Translations under genes and position numbers: made by a program
NCBI GenBank assembly: GCA_947627455.1
Contig: CANQWC010000009.1
Location: 1 to 64,000, forward strand
Origin: an uncultured Clostridia bacterium
Lineage (GTDB): Bacteria > Bacillota > Clostridia > Oscillospirales > Ruminococcaceae
Length of the DNA: 64,000 nt
Direction: 5' to 3'
The notes under the pieces: model-generated
Databases searched by the model: none
What the model was told of the DNA's origin: nothing
The model's input: the letters and a program-made list of their open reading frames with translations, nothing else
Part shown: positions 35,301 through 40,788 of the stretch, in pieces
How positions within the stretch are numbered: position 1 is the stretch's first letter
Layout of the letters: each line of letters starts with the position of its first letter

Positions 35301-36374
35301 GGCGAGATAACCGAACTTTTGGAGAGCGGAAAGATCGGCTATGTGATCTATACGGGCGCTGTCCGCGACCGCTCGATAGGCGATTATATCGCTCTTCATA
35401 GGCGCGCGATGCAGTTGGGAATACCCTGCCTGACCTCTCTTGACACCGCCAACGCCCTTGCAGATATCATCGCTTCAAGGTTCAACTGCTCTAATACCGA
35501 GCTTGTGAACATCAACAGAATGAGAAACCGCCGCCGCAGAATAAGGTTCTTTAAAATGCAGTCGGCGGGCAACGACTATATCTTCCTGCCCAACTTCGAC
35601 GGCGCGATATCCTGCCCCGAAAGCCTCTGCGTAAGCCTTTGCCCCGAGCACTACGGCATCGGCGGAAGCGGAATCGTGCTCATCGAGAAATCAACCGTCG
35701 CAGACGCGAAAATGCGCCACTTCAACCGCGACGGCTCTGAGGGCAAGATGGCGGGCAACAACATTCGGTGCGTCGGAAAATATCTTTACGACGAGGGAAT
35801 CGTCAGCGACGAGGACATCACGATAGAGACCGCGAGCGGCGTCCACAAGCTTCATCTTCATATCCGCGACGGCCTTGTGAATTCCGTTTCGGTCGAGATG
35901 GGCAAGGCCGAGCTTCGGGCAAAAATGCTCCCCGCGAAGGCTGACACCGAAAAGCTCATCGACTGCCCGATAACCGTAGCGGGCGAGACATACAGGGCGA
36001 CCTGCGTCGGCGTCGGCAACCCCCACTGCGTAGTGTTTATGAAGGATATCGACCGCCTCGACCTTGAAACGCTCGGCCCGAAGTTTGAGTATCACGAGAT
36101 GTTCCCCGAGAGGATAAATACAGAGTTTGTGCGCGTCGTGAACCGCTCGACCCTGAGAATGAGGGTCTGGGAGCGCGGCAACGGCGAGACGCTTGCCTGC
36201 GGCACCGGCGCATGCGCAGCGGTTATAGCCGCCTGCGAGAACGGCTTCTGCGACAAGGGCAAGGACATAACAGTAAAGCTTAAAGGCGGCGACCTTGTCG
36301 TGAACTATACCGATGAGCAGGTAATCCTCAACGGCAGCGCGGTCAAGGTCTTCGAGGGCGAGTTTGAGTATTAA
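32346..36374 (+). CDS. carB: Carbamoyl-phosphate synthase large chain fused to a DapF-like epimerase
   Basis: Residues 1-1058 are a complete CarB: two duplicated ATP-grasp halves ([24 protein letters not shown] at the start, [21 protein letters not shown] near 550) and a C-terminal MGS-like domain. Without a stop or ribosome site, the frame continues from Met1059 ([20 protein letters not shown]) into a whole diaminopimelate-epimerase fold of about 284 residues ([41 protein letters not shown]). In standard DapF the first catalytic Cys sits in CGNG; here it reads KMAGNNIRC, with Ala1136. The second, Cys1285, is kept. E. coli CarB alone is 1,073 residues, so this 1342-residue chain is a true addition. 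Either function of the extra domain, or an inactive remnant, is possible. Confidence 0.93.
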   Translation: [1342 protein letters not shown]

Positions 36375-36388
36375 AGGTGGGTGTAACC

Positions 36389-36598
36389 ATGAAAATCGGA
36401 ACAGCCATGCGGCTTGCCGCTCTCGCGATGCTGATGATTGCCGTCATAGTTTTTGTGATCGCTTTATCCTCGCCGACCGTAACAGGCCCAGCTTTTATGC
36501 ACTATGTCTTCAACGCGTGGGTCATTTTGGCGATCGCGCTGCTTATCGCATCGATACCTATAACGGCAGTCGAGCTGAAGAAGCGAAATAAGAAATGA
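36389..36598 (+). CDS. Small membrane protein of unknown function
   Basis: 69 residues with two hydrophobic segments (about 8-29, AALAMLMIAVIVFVIAL, and about 43-62, VILAIALLIASIPITA), a short loop between them, and a basic tail ending KKRNKK. The ATG at 36389 follows AAAGGTGG, 14 bases after the carB-dapF stop, so it is probably cotranscribed. I do not recognise the family. Confidence 0.7.
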   Translation: MKIGTAMRLAALAMLMIAVIVFVIALSSPTVTGPAFMHYVFNAWVILAIALLIASIPITAVELKKRNKK

Positions 36599-37004
36599 AG
36601 TAAACTATTAAAGTTTTCGCTTGAGCCTTTTACAAAAGGCTCACGAGAGTCCAGAGGCGAGCAGCCTCTGGTCGCGCTCCGCAGAGCGCGAAATCCCATA
36701 CGTAGTGCGCTCCGCAAGGGGTGAATTGAAAAACAGCCCGGTGGGCTGTTTTGAAAGAGGGGACGCCCTGTAAGAGAGGGCGTCCCCTTATGATTCGCAG
36801 CTCTGACAAGAGCTGCGCACCTTTCGCCGCCGAGCGAAGCTCGGCGGCCAGTAGCGGAGGGGGTTCGGGGGAACCCGCAGGGTGCCCCCGACTTTTAAAA
36901 ACCTCGCGCAGCGAGCACCTTTTCAGGGGGTACGGGGGATTTATCCCCCGCTATTTATCACTTAGCACGGGATTAAAAATGTCTAATGCCCTCGCAAAAA
37001 ATAC
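36599..37004. repeat. Cluster of perfect hairpins in a gene-free spacer
   Basis: No gene seen. Perfect or near-perfect hairpins follow one another: 36622-36643 (TGAGCCTTT/AAAGGCTCA), 36651-36671 (CCAGAGGC/GCCTCTGG), 36672-36691 (TCGCGCTC/GAGCGCGA), 36731-36751 (AAACAGCCC/GGGCTGTTT, usable as a terminator in either direction), 36759-36787 (11-base arms, GGGGACGCCCT), 36797-36816 (GCAGCTCT/AGAGCTGC), 36826-36848 and 36861-36876. It lies between two operons that face each other. Confidence 0.88.
36826..36891. repeat. 66-bp interspersed GC-rich repeat, copy B
   Basis: Nearly identical to 5009-5074: same 10-base hairpin with GAA loop, same TAGCGGAGGGGGTTC and CCGCAGGGTGCCCC. Differences are a few bases after the hairpin and one C/T near the end. 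A further GGGGG...CCCCC hairpin (36931-36949) follows. Confidence 0.87.
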
Positions 37005-37895
37005 TCAGTATTCCTCCCCCTCAAACTCAGGCACATACGCTTCCTCCGCCGAGCCCCGCTCCTGCGAGAACCCGTCAAAGCCCGCTTCCTGAGCGAGCCC
37101 GAGGACATAATTATACTCAAAAGTCGAGACCCGTCGGTTAATCTCCTTAAATTCCGCCGCTCGATGCATCGGCGTGTACTGGCTCATCACGCTGAGAAGA
37201 ATATCGCTCGGCGAAAAGCTTTCGGCGAGCGCCTCGATGACTTTCTGCGAGTCTTTTCTGAGCGTCGGCAGCACCAAATGTCTCACCAAAACGCCGCGCT
37301 GAAGAATTCCCTCGCTGTCGAAAATCGGCCTGCCCGTCTGCCGCTGCATCTGCCTGATCGCCCTGATTGCGACCTCAAAATAATCCTCCGCGCCCGAATA
37401 TTTTTTTGATGCCTCCCGCGAGAAATACTTAAGGTCGGGCAGCCAGACGTCGATATACCCGTCGAGCGCCCGAACGGTCTCCTCCCGCTCATATCCGCCG
37501 CAGTTGCAGACTATCGGAATGCCGAGTTTTTGCTTTGTTCTGTCGAGCGCTTTCACTATCGACGGCAGAAACGGCGTGGGCGAGACGAGGTTGATGTTGT
37601 GCGCGCCCTCGTCGCGAAGCCTCAAAAACGCGTCGCCGAGCTCGTCCTCGGTGATGTATCTTCCCTTATTGAGCTGCGAGATTTCAAAATTCTGGCAGAA
37701 GCAGCACCTAAGCGTGCAGCCGCTGAAAAACACCGTTCCCGAGCCTCTCTCGCCCGAAATGCAGGGCTCTTCCCACTTGTGAAGCCCGATTCTCGCGATC
37801 CTGATTCTGTCGCTCTGCCCGCAGAAGCCCCTTTGTTTTGTCCTGTCGACCCCGCACATTCTCGGGCAGAGGGTGCAATTCAGATAGTCCTGCAT
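37005..37895 (-). CDS. Radical SAM protein, PflA-like (COG1313 type)
   Basis: A 296-residue radical S-adenosylmethionine enzyme. The cluster-binding CX3CX2C motif lies in FFSGCTLRCCFCQN, about residues 55-68. A further N-terminal Cys pattern, CTLCPRMCGVDR...GFCG, is typical of this subgroup, which resembles pyruvate formate-lyase activating enzymes but has no defined target. Later motifs are NINLVSPTPFLPSIV, GYIDVWLPDLKYF and HLVLPTL. It overlaps the end of ispE by 16 bases on the same strand. Nothing nearby suggests its substrate. Confidence 0.85.
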   Translation of the reverse strand: MQDYLNCTLCPRMCGVDRTKQRGFCGQSDRIRIARIGLHKWEEPCISGERGSGTVFFSGCTLRCCFCQNFEISQLNKGRYITEDELGDAFLRLRDEGAHNINLVSPTPFLPSIVKALDRTKQKLGIPIVCNCGGYEREETVRALDGYIDVWLPDLKYFSREASKKYSGAEDYFEVAIRAIRQMQRQTGRPIFDSEGILQRGVLVRHLVLPTLRKDSQKVIEALAESFSPSDILLSVMSQYTPMHRAAEFKEINRRVSTFEYNYVLGLAQEAGFDGFSQERGSAEEAYVPEFEGEEY

Positions 37896-38707
37896 AGCCT
37901 GACAAACGGCAGGTCTGCAAAGAGCCGTTCAGCCCTTTCTGCCGATTCCCTTTCCTCGAATATCCCGAACACGCAAGAGCCGCTCCCGCTCATCTGCGCG
38001 GCCTCGGCGCCGTATTCATACATTCTCATTCTGAGCTTCGCTATCTCCTCGTTCCCGAGGGCATATTCAAGGTCGTTTGAGAGCTCAAGATACGGGTTTT
38101 TGCCGCTCCTGAGCGCCTGAAGAAATTTCACCGTCCCAAGCCCTGACTCAAGCCCTTTTTCGTCAAAGAGCCTGTACGCCTCGGGGGTCGACACCCCGAA
38201 GCTCGGCTTCACAAGAATAATATATTTTTTCGAGAGCCCCGCTATCGGTTCAATGAATTCCCCGATGCCCTTGCAGACCGACGTTCCGCCGCGAATGCAA
38301 AAGGCCACGTCCGCGCCGACATTTGAGGCGATGTTTTCCAGCTCGGAATATGTAAGCCTCGCGTCGTAAATTTCGTTGAGAAGCCTCAGCACCGCCGCCG
38401 CGTCGGAAGACCCGCCGCCGAGCCCCGCTTCCGACGGGATATTTTTTTCTATGACAATTTTCGCCCCGCCGAGCTTTCCCGTGCTCTCAAAAAACAGCTC
38501 AGCCGCTTTATAACAGGTATTTTTCCTGTCGAGGGGCACCCCCGCCGCGTCGCAGAAAATTTCAATGTTATCCGCCTTTTCAACGGTCACTTTGTCGCAT
38601 AGCGAAACGCTCTGCATCACGGTCCCGAGCAGGTGATATCCGTCCTGCCTTTTCCCGATGACGTCGAGCGTCAGGTTTATCTTTGCAAAAGCTGATTCAG
38701 TCGGCAT
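37880..38707 (-). CDS. ispE: 4-diphosphocytidyl-2-C-methyl-D-erythritol kinase
   Basis: A GHMP kinase of the non-mevalonate isoprenoid pathway. The N-terminal SAFAKINLTLDVIGKRQDGYHLL is the IspE signature, the ATP loop is IPSEAGLGGGSSDAAAVLRLLN, and the C-terminal AQMSGSGSCVFGIF closes the site. 275 residues. The start is the ATG at 38707, behind AAGGAG; an upstream in-frame ATG lies inside the aminotransferase gene. It overlaps that gene by 11 bases. The pathway partners dxr and ispG are at 56 and 58 kb. Confidence 0.95.
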   Translation of the reverse strand: MPTESAFAKINLTLDVIGKRQDGYHLLGTVMQSVSLCDKVTVEKADNIEIFCDAAGVPLDRKNTCYKAAELFFESTGKLGGAKIVIEKNIPSEAGLGGGSSDAAAVLRLLNEIYDARLTYSELENIASNVGADVAFCIRGGTSVCKGIGEFIEPIAGLSKKYIILVKPSFGVSTPEAYRLFDEKGLESGLGTVKFLQALRSGKNPYLELSNDLEYALGNEEIAKLRMRMYEYGAEAAQMSGSGSCVFGIFEERESAERAERLFADLPFVRLCRTI

Positions 38708-39872
38708 TTTCAAGCTCCTTGAGAAATTCCTCGATTTTTTCGACCGCGGTTTTAAGGTGCTGCCGCGAATAGGCATATGACACCCTTACAAACCCCTCGC
38801 CGCTATCACCGAACGCCGTACCCGGGACGACAGCGACCCTCTTTGAATAGAGAAGCTTTTCGCAGAATTCATCGCTCGAAAGCCCAGTTGATTTTATGCA
38901 TGGGAACACATAGAACGCGCCCTCGGGCATAAAGCACTTAAGCCCGATCCTGTTGAACTCCGAGACGAGAAATCTTCTTCTCATGTCATATTCCGCGACC
39001 ATGTTCGCGACGTCCTCGTCGCAGCTCTTAAGCGCCTCGATGGCCGCATACTGGCTCACTGTCGGCGATGACATAATCCCGAACTGGTGAATTTTCAGCG
39101 CGTGCCTGAGGATCTCCTTCGGCCCGCACATATACCCGAGCCGCCAGCCCGTCATCGCATAGGCCTTCGAGAAGCCGTTGACATATACCGTTCTCTCGGC
39201 CATATCGGGCAGCGAGATGATCGAAAAGTGCTTTTCGCCATAGGTCAGCTCCGAGTAGATCTCGTCGGTGAGAACCATTATATCCGTCCCGCGAAGCAGC
39301 TCCGCGATGGGTTCAAGATTGCTCTTCGACATGACCGCGCCCGTCGGGTTGTTGGGGTAGGGGAGTATGACAAGCTTAGTTCTCTCGGTTATTTTTTCGC
39401 GAAGAGCCTCAGCCTTAAGTTTAAAGCCGTCCTCCTCTTTTGTCTCGATGATAACGGGCACGCCGCCCGCAAGCTCAACTATCGGCCGATAGCAGACAAA
39501 CGACGGTTCGGGGATAATGACTTCATCTCCCGCCTCGACAAGAGTTCTCACCGTGAGGTCGATGGCTTCCGAGCCTCCGACGGTGACGATAATGCCGCCC
39601 TCGGGGTCATATTCAACCCCCGTCCTCTTGAATACATAGTCGGATATCGCCTTTCTGAGGCCGATAAGCCCGGGGTTAGCGGTATAAACGGTTCTGCCGC
39701 GTTCGAGGGTTTTAATAGCCTCTCTGCGAATCACCCAAGGGGTGTGAAAATCGGGCTCGCCGACGCCGAGAGAAATAACGTTGCCGAGCTTTGAGGCAAG
39801 GTCAAAATATTTTCTTATTCCCGACGGCTTTATTGAGCACGCCTTTTTGCTGATGATTTTATTATAGTCCAT
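38697..39872 (-). CDS. Class I/II aminotransferase, PatA-like
   Basis: A 391-residue PLP enzyme of the aspartate aminotransferase fold (type Ib). Visible: SLGVGEPDFHTPWVI, YTANPGLIGLRKAISDY, GGSEAIDLTVRTLVEAGDEVI, PYPNNPTGAVMSKS, LTDEIYSELTYG, and the PLP-lysine segment VNGFSKAYAMTGWRLGYM. It resembles B. subtilis PatA and other broad aminotransferases; substrate cannot be told from sequence. An Lrp/AsnC gene lies directly upstream on the same strand, a common pairing in clostridia that suggests amino-acid-responsive control. Confidence 0.88.
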   Translation of the reverse strand: MDYNKIISKKACSIKPSGIRKYFDLASKLGNVISLGVGEPDFHTPWVIRREAIKTLERGRTVYTANPGLIGLRKAISDYVFKRTGVEYDPEGGIIVTVGGSEAIDLTVRTLVEAGDEVIIPEPSFVCYRPIVELAGGVPVIIETKEEDGFKLKAEALREKITERTKLVILPYPNNPTGAVMSKSNLEPIAELLRGTDIMVLTDEIYSELTYGEKHFSIISLPDMAERTVYVNGFSKAYAMTGWRLGYMCGPKEILRHALKIHQFGIMSSPTVSQYAAIEALKSCDEDVANMVAEYDMRRRFLVSEFNRIGLKCFMPEGAFYVFPCIKSTGLSSDEFCEKLLYSKRVAVVPGTAFGDSGEGFVRVSYAYSRQHLKTAVEKIEEFLKELENAD

Positions 39873-39879
39873 GTCAATC

Positions 39880-40353
39880 TCACTGCATTATGCGCTCGTC
39901 CTCGTCCTCCGAGATGAGCATAATTCCGCTCTCCTTATATTTTTGAAGGAAAAAGTGCGTGGTCGTCGATACAACGCCGTCGATGGTCGCAAGCCTCTGC
40001 GCGACATAGTCCGAGACCTCTTTCAAGGTTCTGCACCTCAGCGTCACCGAAAGGTCATACCCGCCCGAGACAAGATAGATGCTTTCGACCTCGGGGTACT
40101 GCGCGATATGCCTCGCGATCCCGTCATAGCCGACCTGTGCTTTCGGCGTCACCTTAAGCTCGATTATCGCGGTGACATAGTCCTTCGCGATTACGTCCTC
40201 GTCGATAACGGTGCTGTAACCCTTGATGATACCCTTGCGTTCAAGCTCGGCGATCTCCTCGGCGATCTCCTTTTCGGTTTTCCCGAGCATCACCGCAAGC
40301 TCGGCGTCGGTAAGGCGGGCGTTGGTCTTAAGAAGCTTCAAGAGTCTGTCCAT
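39880..40353 (-). CDS. Lrp/AsnC-family regulator
   Basis: 157 residues: an N-terminal winged helix (LLKLLKTNARLTDAELAVMLGKTEKEIAEEIAELERKGIIKGY) and a C-terminal RAM ligand-binding domain (about 65-145, VTAIIELKV, IARHIAQYPEVESIYLVSGGYDLSVTLRC). Such regulators bind DNA as octamers and sense amino acids. It precedes the aminotransferase by 7 bases and has its own promoter. I see no obvious binding site. Confidence 0.9.
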   Translation of the reverse strand: MDRLLKLLKTNARLTDAELAVMLGKTEKEIAEEIAELERKGIIKGYSTVIDEDVIAKDYVTAIIELKVTPKAQVGYDGIARHIAQYPEVESIYLVSGGYDLSVTLRCRTLKEVSDYVAQRLATIDGVVSTTTHFFLQKYKESGIMLISEDEDERIMQ

Positions 40354-40388
40354 AAAAATCTCCCTTTATAAAATATGTGTTACCGCTT

Positions 40389-40417
40389 AGTATAGCATTA
40401 TTTTTCCCGCAAGTCAA
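40389..40417 (-). promoter_or_regulatory. Promoter of the lrp-aminotransferase-ispE run
   Basis: Minus strand: TTGACT (40412-40417), 17-base spacer, TATACT (40389-40394), 35 bases before the start codon. Confidence 0.8.
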
Positions 40418-40499
40418 TAATGGTTGTATTGCACTAAATATTGCGTATAAATCTGTAAAAATCGTATAAAATTTCTGTACAAAAAATTCAAAAAAACTC

Positions 40500-40528
40500 T
40501 TGACATTCCAAAAAAACAGTAATATAAT
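40500..40528 (+). promoter_or_regulatory. Consensus promoter of the ABC/DUF1854 locus
   Basis: TTGACA (40500-40505), 17-base spacer, TATAAT (40523-40528): a full match to the housekeeping consensus. It drives a leader of about 250 bases before the first large gene. Confidence 0.9.
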
Positions 40529-40574
40529 AGCAAAGGTTTTTTAAACCGAATCTTTTAAGGAAGGAGAGCAGACA

Positions 40575-40661
40575 ATGAAAAAGCTTTACGCTTACGACAT
40601 TAAAATACGACCGTCATCGTGTGACTCTCCATGCCCGAACGATTCCGAATCTGTTTCATGA
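40575..40661 (+). CDS. Leader ORF of 28 codons upstream of the ABC/DUF1854 genes
   Basis: The ATG at 40575 has a strong AAGGAAGGAGAG site (40559-40570). The product begins MKKLYAYDIKIRPSSC, contains a second Cys in SPCP, and ends with an acidic, Ser-rich tail. It ends 3 bases before a strong terminator. The layout suggests a regulatory leader peptide whose translation controls the terminator. A Cys-containing small product handled by the exporters is the alternative. There is no signal peptide or GG leader. The peptide family is not known to me. Confidence 0.6.
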   Translation: MKKLYAYDIKIRPSSCDSPCPNDSESVS

Positions 40662-40663
40662 GC

Positions 40664-40694
40664 GCCTTCGATGAACGTCATCGAGGGCATTTTT
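40664..40694 (+). terminator. Strong intrinsic terminator inside the ABC/DUF1854 leader
   Basis: Eleven paired bases (40664-40674 with 40678-40688: GCCTTCGATGA / TCATCGAGGGC), a three-base loop ACG, then ATTTTTATT. The right-arm sequence CGTCATCG (40676-40683) is duplicated at 40612-40619 inside the leader ORF. That upstream copy could pair with the terminator's left arm (CGATGA, 40669-40674) as an antiterminator. Between it and the first ABC gene are about 95 AT-rich bases with no further ORF. Confidence 0.85.
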
Positions 40695-40788
40695 ATTGTA
40701 ATTTTTTAGGAGTGATTAAAAAAGCAAACTTATTATCATGTTATTATTTTCAGCTTTTTAATATATCCGAAAGGAGATGTGAACCGAA

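Noticed and set aside
35500-35560. Separate dapF gene starting at the internal ATG 35520
   Set aside because: No ribosome site precedes it, the frame is continuous with carB, and no stop separates the two. Kept as a fusion, with a read-level check suggested.
36751-37092. Plus-strand frame across the hairpin cluster
   Set aside because: It runs through palindromic repeats into the antisense of the radical SAM gene, with unnatural composition.
38697-38707. Overlap of ispE with the aminotransferase gene as a sign of frameshift
   Set aside because: Both proteins are complete and each has a suitable start; an 11-base overlap is ordinary translational coupling.
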